The notes under the pieces are model-generated. The model saw only the letters and a program-made list of their open reading frames with translations, was not told the DNA's origin and searched no databases. A DNA stretch of 64,000 nucleotides from Acidimicrobiaceae bacterium (GTDB lineage: Bacteria > Actinomycetota > Acidimicrobiia > Acidimicrobiales > RAAP-2): assembly GCA_003155915.1 (NCBI GenBank), contig PMFA01000017.1:48870-112869 (forward strand). Reading direction: 5' to 3'. Shown piece by piece: positions 34,853 to 43,993 of the stretch. Within the stretch, counting starts at the first letter, position 1; each line of letters opens with the position of its first letter. The translations under genes were made by a program, and so were the position numbers.

Positions 34853-35986
34853 TTATGCATCTCGCTCAAGATCGAATGCGACGGACATCGGACTCACCCC
34901 GACGCCCCCCGCGGCGCTGCTTTGGTAGGCCGCGAGGGCGAATCGCAGAACGTCGAGGCCCTGGTCGGCGCCCCACAAGAGCGGACCTTGCCCCGTTCGC
35001 ATCGACGTGATCCAATGCCGTCCCGAATCTCGGAAGCTGCTCGCCCAGTCGTCGTCGAGGGCGTGATACGAACGCATCTCTCCGTCGAGGTAGATCTCGA
35101 AACTCGGCTCCTGGATTCCCCGACCGGTGCAGCGGTTCACTCGAGCGAAACCGCGTCGTCCGGTGACTTCCCAACGTTCGTCGTTGGTGTAGTAGTCGGA
35201 GCGAAGGTACATGTCGACGGCCAAGGTGATATCCCACACGCCGCGCACTCCGTTTACGTGTTCCCAGATCACCGTGGTCGGCGCGTCAACTTCGATGCCG
35301 GGAATGATCTCGGTCGAACCGATCCAGGCGCGCACTTCTTTGACCGGTCCGAACAACCACAGTGCGGTGGAGAGTTTGTGCCATCCGTCGTCGAACAAGA
35401 GCGGCCCTCGACCGTCGCGCGCTTGTTGGAATCGCCACTCGTACGAATCGCCGGGAACCTCCCAGCCCCCTCGACCGCTCGCCACCATCTTCATGTGGTA
35501 GCTGCTGATCAGGCCGAGCACACCCGACTCGACCACCGCTTTCAACTTCTGCAGCGGCTCATAAAACAGGTAGTTCTCCATCACCCGGAGTTGAAGACCT
35601 CGCCGCTCAGCTTCGTCGGCCATGCGCTGCGCGCTCGCGAGGTCATTGGCAAAGGGCTTCTGCAGATTGACGTGCCAGCCCTGCGTCAAACAGGCCATGA
35701 CGACCTCCTCGTTGAGCGTCGTCGGCAACAACAACTCCGCCGCGTGAATCTCGGTTCCGCTGGTTATCAGTTCGCCGACTGAGGCGAAAGCCTGGGCGGC
35801 GGGCCACTCGATCTGGCGTTGCGCCCGGCGAAGATCGCTGGGGTCCACGAGGGCCACGACGTCGGCCTCGGGATTGTCCACGTAGGCACGAACGTTGAGT
35901 TCATAGACACGTCCGAGACCGATGATCGCGGTGCGTACGGGATGGTCGACCGGAGTGAAGGCGTCGAAGGAGTCGCTCGGGGCCAT
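34853..35986 (-). CDS. Gfo/Idh/MocA family NAD(P)-dependent oxidoreductase
   Basis: 377 residues from ATG 35986; the frame extends to 36163 but homology starts here. N-terminal Rossmann fold: AIIGLGRVYELNVRAYVDNP near residue 20 and VVALVDPS. The family Glu-Lys-Pro motif appears as LQKPFAND (Gln for Glu) near 112. C-terminal GFO_IDH_MocA domain has FDDGWHKLSTALWLFG with the His in catalytic position. Family members oxidise or reduce sugars and inositols. Substrate not identifiable. It is divergent from the YbhN-like gene. Confidence 0.83.
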   Translation of the reverse strand: MAPSDSFDAFTPVDHPVRTAIIGLGRVYELNVRAYVDNPEADVVALVDPSDLRRAQRQIEWPAAQAFASVGELITSGTEIHAAELLLPTTLNEEVVMACLTQGWHVNLQKPFANDLASAQRMADEAERRGLQLRVMENYLFYEPLQKLKAVVESGVLGLISSYHMKMVASGRGGWEVPGDSYEWRFQQARDGRGPLLFDDGWHKLSTALWLFGPVKEVRAWIGSTEIIPGIEVDAPTTVIWEHVNGVRGVWDITLAVDMYLRSDYYTNDERWEVTGRRGFARVNRCTGRGIQEPSFEIYLDGEMRSYHALDDDWASSFRDSGRHWITSMRTGQGPLLWGADQGLDVLRFALAAYQSSAAGGVGVSPMSVAFDLERDA

Positions 35987-36074
35987 GGCAAATCGTAGTT
36001 GTTGACGTGGTAGGCGAGCCCGCTCAGGTCGAGCGCGATTCTTGAGGTGTAACCGTCGTCGATAGTGTGAACTC

Positions 36075-37142
36075 GTGACCGACGAACCAGCGCCGTCGCG
36101 GAGTCGTCGAAGCTTTTGGGTGATCATCCGATACGCCGTCGGGATCGGTCTCGGCGTCTTCATCTTGTTCTTGCTCGTGGGCCAGCGTGGTCAGTTCACC
36201 GGTGCGCTTCGACATCTGGACCATCTCAACTACGCCTGGGAATCGGGCGCGGTGCTGGCCGAAGTGCTGTCGATCGTCGGATACGGATACCTCCAAAAGC
36301 GGGTGCTCCATTGGAGCGGCGCCGAGATCTCCTTGGCGGCACTCACACTCGTCTCGCTCGCCAATAACGCCATTGCCTACTCGGTCCCCGGCGAACCGGC
36401 GGTCTCGAGCGCGTACCGCTATCGGTTCTTTCGGCGTCACGGTGCGAGCGGGGCCAGCGCCGGCTGGACGATTCTGACGATACTGATCGCCCAGGCGATC
36501 GGCATGTCACTCCTTCTCTTGGTCGGCGTACTCGTCGCATTATCCGGCAGTTCGGGGGTGCACGCGAGAGGGACCGTCATCGTCGGCCTATTCGTGGTCG
36601 TGATCGCGGGAGTGCTTCTGATACGTCGCGACCTGCTGCTGCGATTCTTGGGACTCATCGTTCGACTCGGTCGACGAGTAACCGGTCACCCCCGCGGCGA
36701 CGTCATGGAGCGCATCGAGTCCACGTTGCAGAGAATGCGCGATATTCCACTGTCGAACGGCGCCGCGTTGCGCCTGGTGATCATGGCCACGGTGCTCTGG
36801 TTGATGGACTTTCTGATACTGGTCTGCTGCTTCGGCGCGGTGCACGGGACCATCCCGTGGAGTGGCGTGCTGCTGGCCTTCGGGGTCTCCCAGATCGTCG
36901 CCTCACTGCCAATCATCCCGGGGGGTCTCGGTATCGTCGAAGGCAGTTTGGCCGTCATTCTCGTCGCCTACGGAGCCAAGAAGGTTCCCGCACTGGCCGT
37001 CGTCCTCGTGTACCGACTGCTGACGTTCTGGTTGGTCATCGTCGTCGGTTGGATCAGCATTGGCGTCATCGAATGGCGCGTACGCCATGGCGTCAACGCT
37101 GAACCCCTGGAGACGTCCGCGCTTTCGGCGACCGAAAACTGA
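36075..37142 (+). CDS. YbhN/UPF0104-like lysylphosphatidylglycerol synthase transmembrane-type protein
   Basis: 355 residues from GTG 36075. About eight membrane helices. Features of the UPF0104/LPG_synthase_TM family are NNAIAYSVPGEPAVSSAYRYRFFRRHG near 97-125 and LLAFGVSQIVASLPIIPGGLGIVEGSLAVIL near 268-298, where PGGLG is the hallmark. Members act as lipid flippases or as the membrane half of MprF, but the aminoacyl-transferase half is missing here. A role in moving a polar lipid across the membrane is plausible. Confidence 0.85.
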   Translation: MTDEPAPSRSRRSFWVIIRYAVGIGLGVFILFLLVGQRGQFTGALRHLDHLNYAWESGAVLAEVLSIVGYGYLQKRVLHWSGAEISLAALTLVSLANNAIAYSVPGEPAVSSAYRYRFFRRHGASGASAGWTILTILIAQAIGMSLLLLVGVLVALSGSSGVHARGTVIVGLFVVVIAGVLLIRRDLLLRFLGLIVRLGRRVTGHPRGDVMERIESTLQRMRDIPLSNGAALRLVIMATVLWLMDFLILVCCFGAVHGTIPWSGVLLAFGVSQIVASLPIIPGGLGIVEGSLAVILVAYGAKKVPALAVVLVYRLLTFWLVIVVGWISIGVIEWRVRHGVNAEPLETSALSATEN

Positions 37143-37195
37143 GGCGGGGACCGCGTTCGCCACGAAGCGAGCAATTCCCCAAATAGGGTGGAGCC

Positions 37196-38572
37196 ATGCG
37201 CGTGGCGAACTCCCTACTGGACCTCATCGGCGAGACACCTCTCGTGCGATTCAATCGGCTGGAAACGCCTAACGGTGTTCAGGTACTCGTGAAGTTGGAG
37301 TCGATGAACCCCGGCGGGAGTTCCAAGGACCGTCCAGCCCTCACGATGATCGACGCCGCGGAGCGCGACGGACTGTTGAAGCCCGGCGGCGTCATCGTCG
37401 AGCCCACGAGTGGGAACACCGGTGTCGGATTGGCGATCGTCGCGGCCCAGCGCGGCTACAAGTGCATTTTCGTGATGAGCGACAAGATGGCCGCGGAGAA
37501 GGTTCGACTCCTCGAGGCCTACGGCGCCGAAGTGATCGTCTGTCCCACGGCGGTCGCCCCCGAAGACCCCGATTCGTACTACTCAACCGCCGAACGGCTG
37601 ACCCGAGAGACGCCCGGTGCGTTTCGACCCGATCAGTATTCGAATCCCGCGAACCCCTACGCGCACTACACGACAACGGGACCTGAGATCTGGCGCGACA
37701 CCGACGGCACGGTGACGCACTTCGTCGCGGGCGCCGGAACCGGCGGCACGATATGTGGCGTGGCGAAATTTCTCAAGGAACAGAACCCCGCGATCAGAAT
37801 CGTGGCCGCTGACCCCGAAGGTTCGGTCTATTCCGGTGGCGAGGGCCGGCCGTATCTGACCGAAGGCGTGGGTGAGGACTTCTGGCCGGCGAACTACGAC
37901 CCGAGCCTCGTTGATGAGGTCATCGCGGTGAGTGACGCCGACGCCTTCGACATGGCCCGACGCGTCACCCACGAAGAAGGGATGCTCATTGGCGGTTCAG
38001 GCGGGACCGCGGTCGTGGCGGCGCTTCGCGTCGCGGAAACGGCGCCCGCGGGATCGTGCGTCGTAGTACTCGTGCCCGATACGGGTCGCGGCTACATCTC
38101 GAAGATCTTCAACGACGACTGGATGCGCGGCTACGGCTTCTTGACCACGGAAAGCGGTCCAACGGCCGGGGACATCCTCGACGTCAAGGGTGCGAACGCG
38201 ACGGACCTCATCTTGGCGACGACCGACCAGAGCGTGCGCGAGGTGACGGGCCTCATGCGCGAACGCGGCGTCTCCCAAGTCGTCATCGCCGTTACCGACG
38301 AGTTGCCGCTCGCGGCCAAAGAGGTGGTCGGCACCGCCATTGAACTGGACCTCATGGAACTCGGTTTCAAGGACCCCTCCATGCTCGATCGACCGATCGA
38401 GGCGGTCATGGGTCCGATCCTCGAGACGATCGGCGTGGGCGAGCCGCTCGAATCCGTGACCCGGCGACTCGGGACGACACCGGCGTTGCTCGTGCTGGCC
38501 GACGGACGCCCCCGTGGCGTCATCACCGCTTCGGACGTCCTTCGCTTTCTCTCGAACAACGCACCGAATTAA
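37196..38572 (+). CDS. cbs: Cystathionine beta-synthase
   Basis: 458 residues from ATG 37196. The PLP-dependent fold type II domain (1-320) shows ETPLVRFNRL, the PLP Lys in NPGGSSKDRPAL near 45, TSGNTGVGLAIVA near 71 and GAGTGGTICGVAK near 183. Residues about 335-455 contain a pair of CBS domains, where AdoMet-type ligands could regulate. Condenses serine and homocysteine to cystathionine. It is followed after 17 bases by the gamma-synthase/lyase gene, forming a transsulfuration operon. Confidence 0.92.
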   Translation: MRVANSLLDLIGETPLVRFNRLETPNGVQVLVKLESMNPGGSSKDRPALTMIDAAERDGLLKPGGVIVEPTSGNTGVGLAIVAAQRGYKCIFVMSDKMAAEKVRLLEAYGAEVIVCPTAVAPEDPDSYYSTAERLTRETPGAFRPDQYSNPANPYAHYTTTGPEIWRDTDGTVTHFVAGAGTGGTICGVAKFLKEQNPAIRIVAADPEGSVYSGGEGRPYLTEGVGEDFWPANYDPSLVDEVIAVSDADAFDMARRVTHEEGMLIGGSGGTAVVAALRVAETAPAGSCVVVLVPDTGRGYISKIFNDDWMRGYGFLTTESGPTAGDILDVKGANATDLILATTDQSVREVTGLMRERGVSQVVIAVTDELPLAAKEVVGTAIELDLMELGFKDPSMLDRPIEAVMGPILETIGVGEPLESVTRRLGTTPALLVLADGRPRGVITASDVLRFLSNNAPN

Positions 38573-38589
38573 TAGCTGAAAGGACTGTC

Positions 38590-39717
38590 GTGAACTTCTC
38601 CACCCGGGCGATCCACGTCGGACAAGAGCCGGACTTAGAGACCGGGGCCGTCAACGTGCCGGTCTATCTCACGTCGACCTACGCCCAAGAGTCCGTCGGT
38701 GTCGTCAAGTTCGCCGACTACGGACGGGGCGACAATCCGACGCGCGCCGCCCTCGAAGCGGTCGTGGCCAGTTTGGAGGTGGCGCAGTTCGCCGTCGCCT
38801 TCTCCTCGGGCCTCTCGGCAACCGACGCGATGTTACGCACGTTGGCGCCGGGCGATCGAGTCATGTTGTCGGCCGACGCCTACGGCGGCACGTATCGGAT
38901 GCTCACCAAGATCTTCGGTCCGTGGGGGATCGAGACCGACGTCGTCGACCTCTCGGACATCAGCGCCGTGGAGTCGGCCTGGGGCGAGGGAACGAAGCTC
39001 GTGTGGGCTGAGACGCCGAGCAACCCCTGGTTGCGGATCGCTGACATCGCGGCGTTGGCCGACGTGACCCATCGTCACGGCGCCACGTTGGTCGTGGACA
39101 ACACGTTCGCCACGCCCTATCTGCAAACGCCCCTCACCCTCGGCGCCGACGTCGTGATGCACTCGACGACGAAGTACCTCGGAGGGCACTCCGACGCAAT
39201 CGGCGGGATGCTCGTCACCAATGACGCCGACGTGGCCGCGCGGGTGAAGTTCTTTCAGTACGCCATCGGAGCCATACCCGGGCCGTTGGATTGCTACTTG
39301 ATCATGCGCGGGATTCGTACGCTCGCGGTGCGCATGGACCGGCACCAAGAGAACGCCGCGAAGGTGGCCGCAATGCTGTCGCGTCACGAGCGGATCGAGC
39401 GAGTCTGGTACCCCGGCCTCGAGACCCACCCGAATCACAAGATTGCCGTGGATCAGATGCGTGGATTCGGTGGGATGGTGAGCGTCGAGGTCGCGGGTGG
39501 TGCCGCGCGCGCCAAAGCCTTCGTCGAAAAGACCAAGGTCTTCACGCTGGCGGAATCACTCGGTGGGGTTGAGAGCCTCATTGAGATACCGGCCCAGATG
39601 ACGCACGTGTCAACGAGTGGTTCTCTACTGGAGATCCCGGATAACTTCGTGCGACTCAGCGTCGGCATCGAAGACGCCGACGATCTACTCGAGGACCTGC
39701 GACAGGCGTTGTCCTAG
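38590..39717 (+). CDS. metB: Cystathionine gamma-synthase / gamma-lyase
   Basis: 375 residues from GTG 38590, with AAAGGA upstream. PLP fold type I of the Cys/Met metabolism family: YGRGDNPTRAALE near 42, AFSSGLSATDAMLRTL near 75, and the PLP Lys in MHSTTKYLGGHSDAIGG near 197. Interconverts cystathionine with homocysteine or cysteine; synthase and lyase are not separable by eye. Directly after the cystathionine beta-synthase gene, reverse transsulfuration (lyase, cysteine synthesis) fits well. The next gene is convergent. Confidence 0.9.
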   Translation: MNFSTRAIHVGQEPDLETGAVNVPVYLTSTYAQESVGVVKFADYGRGDNPTRAALEAVVASLEVAQFAVAFSSGLSATDAMLRTLAPGDRVMLSADAYGGTYRMLTKIFGPWGIETDVVDLSDISAVESAWGEGTKLVWAETPSNPWLRIADIAALADVTHRHGATLVVDNTFATPYLQTPLTLGADVVMHSTTKYLGGHSDAIGGMLVTNDADVAARVKFFQYAIGAIPGPLDCYLIMRGIRTLAVRMDRHQENAAKVAAMLSRHERIERVWYPGLETHPNHKIAVDQMRGFGGMVSVEVAGGAARAKAFVEKTKVFTLAESLGGVESLIEIPAQMTHVSTSGSLLEIPDNFVRLSVGIEDADDLLEDLRQALS

Positions 39718-39724
39718 AGCGACG

Positions 39725-40945
39725 TCAAGGACTGACGTCCGCGGCCGGCCCGGTCCATTCGAGTTGAACGCCCGTGGGCGTACGAACCTGTTTGATTGAT
39801 GGGCGCAGTGAGCGCGAAAGCGCGAGCGCGGCGTCGCCCGCGATGCCCAGTGCGTTTCCACCGTGTTCACCGAGAACGACCGCGTACGTCAAGAACGTGT
39901 TGGCGCCGATCGTGACCTTGACCGCCATGACGTCACAACCGCCGGCCGGATTCGTGAATCCGGATTTGACGCCCACGACGTTGGCGACACCGATAAACGG
40001 CGTATAGGAAACGACGACGCCGTTATAGGGGAGTGCTACGTGGGTCAGCGCGACGATTTGATCCACGACTGGCTCGTCCGTCATGAGATTGACGGCCAAC
40101 GTCGCTTGCTCGCCGGCGGTCGACTGGTCCCCGGGCGAGATTCCGGTGAGGTCGACGTAGTGCGTTCGCGTCAGTCCCATCTTCCGCGCGTCGGCGTTCA
40201 TCACCCGCACGAAGGTGGCCGGACTCCAACCGATGATGCTCTGGAGCAGTTGTGAGTAGTCACCGGCCGAGTGCACGAGCAGTCCGCGAAGCAACGTCCC
40301 TTCGCAAATCTTCTCACCCAACACGATGCGAGCGTTCGACTGTCCGGTCGCGACGTCGTAGTCGTAGAGCGCAACGTCGTGCGCGCTCACGATGAGACAG
40401 GGACCGCTTGCTTGGAACGTCAGTGGCAGTTGGTGGAGCACGACCCAGACCGTCATCATCTTGGTCAAACTCGCGATGGGAACTCGAGGTTGATACGACG
40501 ACATTGCTGAAACGCAAAGTCGTGGGATGACCACAGCGGCGCTGGCGAGGGTCGGCCAGGCGATCGCCGTGTTCTTGGGAACGGTCGTGGTCGTGGTGGA
40601 GGTCGTCGTGGTCGGCGTCGTCGTAGTTGTCCCTGGGACTGTCGTCGTCGTTGAAGGCATCGTGGTCGTGGTGGAGGTCGTCGTGGTCGTACTCGTGGTC
40701 GTGGTCGAACTTGTGGTCGTGGTCGTACTCGAGGTCGGAGTGGTGCCCGTTGGCAACGTCGTCGTGGTGGTGGTTGGCGATGTAGTGCTGGAGCACGAAG
40801 TTGGAATCGTCGTCGTCGTCGTGGTGGCGAGCGCCGGTTCGTCGTGGGCCGAAGTGGTCGTCGCCGCAGCCGAAATAACAGTCGTGCTGAGCACCAAGGA
40901 GAGAAGTAGACAGCGTCCTAACCAATGGTGTCTAAGCCGAGTCAT
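39725..40945 (-). CDS. D-alanyl-D-alanine carboxypeptidase-like protein (S11) with Thr-rich stalk
   Basis: 406 residues. Signal peptide about 8-32. Residues 41-124 are almost entirely Thr/Ser with a few Pro/Gly, a wall-spanning low-complexity stalk. The S11 catalytic domain follows: Ser-x2-Lys in IASLTKMM (S159, K162). The second motif is SAG (226-228) rather than SxN and the third is KSG (327-329) rather than KTG, so both are atypical. The family trims the terminal D-Ala of peptidoglycan stem peptides. The stalk is unusual in size; changed motifs may alter specificity. Confidence 0.82.
   Translation of the reverse strand: MTRLRHHWLGRCLLLSLVLSTTVISAAATTTSAHDEPALATTTTTTIPTSCSSTTSPTTTTTTLPTGTTPTSSTTTTTSSTTTTSTTTTTSTTTTMPSTTTTVPGTTTTTPTTTTSTTTTTVPKNTAIAWPTLASAAVVIPRLCVSAMSSYQPRVPIASLTKMMTVWVVLHQLPLTFQASGPCLIVSAHDVALYDYDVATGQSNARIVLGEKICEGTLLRGLLVHSAGDYSQLLQSIIGWSPATFVRVMNADARKMGLTRTHYVDLTGISPGDQSTAGEQATLAVNLMTDEPVVDQIVALTHVALPYNGVVVSYTPFIGVANVVGVKSGFTNPAGGCDVMAVKVTIGANTFLTYAVVLGEHGGNALGIAGDAALALSRSLRPSIKQVRTPTGVQLEWTGPAADVSP
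40552..40825. repeat. Low-complexity repeat coding the Thr-rich stalk
   Basis: Nearly uninterrupted GTCGTG/GTCGTA-type 3- and 6-base units on the + strand, reading as Thr codons (ACG, ACC, ACT) on the reverse strand. Such tracts change length by replication slippage, so stalk length may vary between strains. Confidence 0.8.
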
Positions 40946-41224
40946 CCAGTGAATTTACAACGCATCGCGACCGACCCCTGGATCAGTGACTTCGCTTCGT
41001 TCGTCGGATGTTGACGAGATCCTTGAGAATGACTCACTGTCCGGTTCGAGCGCCGTGGGGAGACGATGGGCGACACATTGTCGCTGCATCAAAGAGAATT
41101 GCTCGGCTGAAGTGGTTTTTGGCGTGAAGAGCTATGAATCTCGTTACCTTATAAACAGGTGAGAAGTGTCCTCTGGGTGACCAGTTGATGGTTTAATCGA
41201 CCTCGGCGTACTTAGAGTGTTCTT

Positions 41225-43066
41225 ATGTCCAATCAAAAGCGCCTCATTCAAGTCGTCTCCGGCCTCGTTGTGGTCGCCCTGATCATCGTCGTAATTGTTG
41301 CGGTGTCAGGCGGAAAGTCGAAACCGAGCGCCAATCCTCCGAGTACTGGCAAGGTCTCTGGCACGATCACCTTTGCCGAGGGACCTACCGCTCAACCGAA
41401 CTGGATCTTTCCGTTCGAATCGTGCCAGTACTGCTCGGTCGACAACATCAACCAGTTCCAAGACGAGATGTTCCGACCGATGTACTGGTTCGGCGTCGGC
41501 GGCAGCGTGTCGCTCGTTCCTTCGTTGTCACTGGCCTACAACCCGGTGTATTCGAACCACGACAAGACCGTGACGATGAAGCTCAAGGGCTGGAAATTCT
41601 CTGATGGCCAGACCGTGAATGCCCAATCGGTCATGTTCTTCTTGAACATGTACAAGGCGCTCCCAGCGGACTTCTGGGGCTACAACCCGGGCTACGGCAT
41701 CCCGGACCAGGTCTCGAGCATCACCAGCAAGGGAATGAAGGTCACCATCAACTTCAAGACCACCGTGAACCCGTTGTGGATCACTAACAACTACCTCAAC
41801 CAGATCACGCCGTTCACCGACAAATGGGACATTTCGTCACCCACGACAAAGCAGAACTGCGCGACCGGTGTGTGGGGCGCCAAGTCGACTGACGTGGCCT
41901 GCAAGTCGGTCTACAACTACTTGAACAACCTCTCAAGCAAGACCGACACCTACACCGACGCACTCTGGCAGAGTGGCGACGACGGCCCGTGGCGCTTGAC
42001 GGCCTTTGACAACTTGGGCAACCTGACCTTCCAGCCGAACAACAAGTACTCCGGACCGGTGAAGGCCAAGGTTGAGTACGTGAAGGAAGTTGCCTACACG
42101 ACCGAACAAGCTGAAGAGAATGACTTGCAGGCCGGCAAGATCGACATCGGAACCGTCGACCCGGGCGTCCTGACTTCCGCCGCACCGGCACCGGGCAAGG
42201 TCGGAGCGAACTGGGCCAACCTGGCGAGCAAGTACAACCTCTCGACCGGCACGATTTGGGGCTTCAATTACGCGCCGTTCAACTTCAATAAGAAGGACGC
42301 GAAAGTGGCGGCCGTGGATCAGCTCTATATCCGACAGGCCCTTCAGGAGTCAACCGACCAGTTGGGTGTCATCAAGAACGTCGACAAGGGCTACGGTTTC
42401 CCGTCCTACACGGCCTTGCCCGCAGTCGTACCGGCCAAGTACTCGGCACCGATCACGAACCCGTATCCGTTCAACTTGACGTCGGCGAAGAAACTTCTGA
42501 CCTCGCACGGATGGAAGATTGAGAACGGCGTCCAAACGTGTGTCAATCCCGGCACCGGATCGAAGCAGTGCGGCGCGGGCATCACGAGGGGCTACACCTT
42601 GAACTTCTCGTTCGTCTACGCGAGTGGTACACCGTCGTTGACTCAAGAGATAACGGCGGAGGTCTCGGACTGGACCACAATTGGCATCAAGGTCACCACG
42701 TCGACGGAGTCCTTCAACAGCGTTGTCGCCGACTGCAACAGTGGGGCCGGCTTCCAACTCTGTATGTGGGGTGGCGGCTGGACGTTCGCCCCGAACTATT
42801 TCCCGACCGGTGAGACACTCTTCGCCGTCGGCGGCGGCTTCAACCCGGGGGACTACGCCAACTCGACGATGACGACGCTCATCAAGGGCACGGACTTCGG
42901 TCACTCGAACCTGACCAAGTACGCCACCTTCGCGGCTCAGAATTTGCCGGTCCTGTACGAACCCGAGAGTGCACCCACGGTCGAGACGATCAAGACGTTG
43001 CACAGCACCATCGGCTGGACTGGAAGTCCGTTGCTGAACTTCATGCCGGAGTACTACTACTGGTAA
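41225..43066 (+). CDS. ABC transporter substrate-binding protein, family 5 (peptide/nickel type)
   Basis: 613 residues. N-terminal hydrophobic segment (residues 8-29, VVSGLVVVALIIVVIVAVSGG) without a lipobox Cys, so it is membrane anchored or cleaved late. SBP_bac_5 features: MFRPMYWFGVGG near 78, TVTMKLKGWKFSDGQTVNAQSVMFFLNMYKAL near 115-145, and DGPWRLTAFDNLGNLTF near 250. It should bind oligopeptides or similar solutes outside the cell. No permease or ATPase genes are adjacent, so the transporter partners are elsewhere. Codon use is strongly biased to C-ending codons such as AAC and TAC, suggesting high expression. Confidence 0.87.
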   Translation: MSNQKRLIQVVSGLVVVALIIVVIVAVSGGKSKPSANPPSTGKVSGTITFAEGPTAQPNWIFPFESCQYCSVDNINQFQDEMFRPMYWFGVGGSVSLVPSLSLAYNPVYSNHDKTVTMKLKGWKFSDGQTVNAQSVMFFLNMYKALPADFWGYNPGYGIPDQVSSITSKGMKVTINFKTTVNPLWITNNYLNQITPFTDKWDISSPTTKQNCATGVWGAKSTDVACKSVYNYLNNLSSKTDTYTDALWQSGDDGPWRLTAFDNLGNLTFQPNNKYSGPVKAKVEYVKEVAYTTEQAEENDLQAGKIDIGTVDPGVLTSAAPAPGKVGANWANLASKYNLSTGTIWGFNYAPFNFNKKDAKVAAVDQLYIRQALQESTDQLGVIKNVDKGYGFPSYTALPAVVPAKYSAPITNPYPFNLTSAKKLLTSHGWKIENGVQTCVNPGTGSKQCGAGITRGYTLNFSFVYASGTPSLTQEITAEVSDWTTIGIKVTTSTESFNSVVADCNSGAGFQLCMWGGGWTFAPNYFPTGETLFAVGGGFNPGDYANSTMTTLIKGTDFGHSNLTKYATFAAQNLPVLYEPESAPTVETIKTLHSTIGWTGSPLLNFMPEYYYW

Positions 43067-43104
43067 AGAACCGATCAGACGCACTCGGTACTATTGATCA
43101 CTGT

Positions 43105-43145
43105 GCCACTCGGGTCCCGGACTATTCCAACCGGGCCCGGGTGGC
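43105..43145. terminator. Hairpin terminator between convergent genes
   Basis: GCCAC(T)CGGG(T)CCCGG pairs with CCGGGCCCGGGTGGC around the loop ACTATTCCAA, giving a stem of about 15 bp with one bulge. It sits between the convergent stops at 43066 and 43151 and could serve both genes. Confidence 0.65.
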
Positions 43146-43150
43146 ATTGA

Positions 43151-43924
43151 TCATTTATTGAAGCTGCCGTGTCGCCCTTCGCCCGAGACAAAGCGGCTCA
43201 CGTGCTCACGCATGTCGGCGCCGAGTGACGTCATGCCGTGGGCGAACTCGATTCCCATGGCCTCGGTTTCGGGGCGTCCGATTCCTTCGTACATCGATAG
43301 CCGATCTTCTCGCATGCAGACGTCGGGAAACGAGGCGATCTGCTCGGCCAAGTCCAGGGCCGCGGCTCGGACGTGGCCCCGTTCGACCACGCGGTTGACG
43401 AGTCCCATCGCGAGCGCCTCGGCGGCGCCGACCGCTCGGCCGGTGAGAATCAGGTCCAGTGCTCTTCCGGCGCCGATGATCCGCGGGAGCCGAACGGTGC
43501 CGCCGTCGATCAGTGGCACGCCCCATCGTCGACAGAAGACGCCTAACGTGGCGTCTTCTTCCATGACCCGAAGGTCGCACCACAGCGCGAGTTCCATTCC
43601 TCCGGCGACGGCGTAGCCGTCGATCGCCGCGACGACGGGCTTGGTCAGGATCATCCGGGTCGGCCCCATCGGGCCGTCACCGTCGAGCGTCACCCGATTC
43701 GCCTCACGGGTGCCGATCGCGCGCAGGTCCGCCCCGGCGCAGAACGTCCCTCCTTCGCCGGCGAGTACCGCGACCTTGGCGTCGTCGTTCTCTTCGAAGG
43801 AGCGAAACGCTTCGGCCAGGGCGGCCGCGACCGCTCCGTTCACGGCGTTTCGCACTTCGGGACGATTGATCGCGACCACGAACGTGGTGCCGATCAGTTC
43901 AGTGTTGACAGGTTCAGGGCTCAT
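43151..43924 (-). CDS. Enoyl-CoA hydratase/isomerase family protein
   Basis: 257 residues. Crotonase fold: INRPEVRNAVNGAVAAALAEAF near residue 18, the oxyanion loop AGEGGTFCAGADLRAIG near 58, and AAIDGYAVAGGMELALWCDLRVM near 102-124. The first catalytic Glu position lies in GGMELAL and the second is less clear (LGVFCRRWGVPLIDGG). Hydrates enoyl-CoA or acts on a related CoA ester in fatty-acid or aromatic degradation. It stands alone near a DUF1003 gene. Confidence 0.88.
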   Translation of the reverse strand: MSPEPVNTELIGTTFVVAINRPEVRNAVNGAVAAALAEAFRSFEENDDAKVAVLAGEGGTFCAGADLRAIGTREANRVTLDGDGPMGPTRMILTKPVVAAIDGYAVAGGMELALWCDLRVMEEDATLGVFCRRWGVPLIDGGTVRLPRIIGAGRALDLILTGRAVGAAEALAMGLVNRVVERGHVRAAALDLAEQIASFPDVCMREDRLSMYEGIGRPETEAMGIEFAHGMTSLGADMREHVSRFVSGEGRHGSFNK

Positions 43925-43993
43925 GGTCCCAGCCTGTCACGCGACGTCGCCGTAGGGACGGGCGGTTGCACTAGCCGGCTCGAGCGGGTGCCA

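Noticed and set aside
37143..37195. SAM or homocysteine riboswitch before the transsulfuration genes
   Set aside because: Only 53 bases separate the preceding stop from the start codon, with no conserved stem pattern.
40552..40825. CRISPR or satellite array
   Set aside because: The repeat is simple Thr-codon low complexity in frame inside a gene, with no spacers.
40527..40952. A + strand frame reading almost only Val/Glu (VVVVEVVVV)
   Set aside because: It is the antisense of the Thr-rich stalk repeat of the D,D-carboxypeptidase gene, which has a clear signal peptide and catalytic domain.
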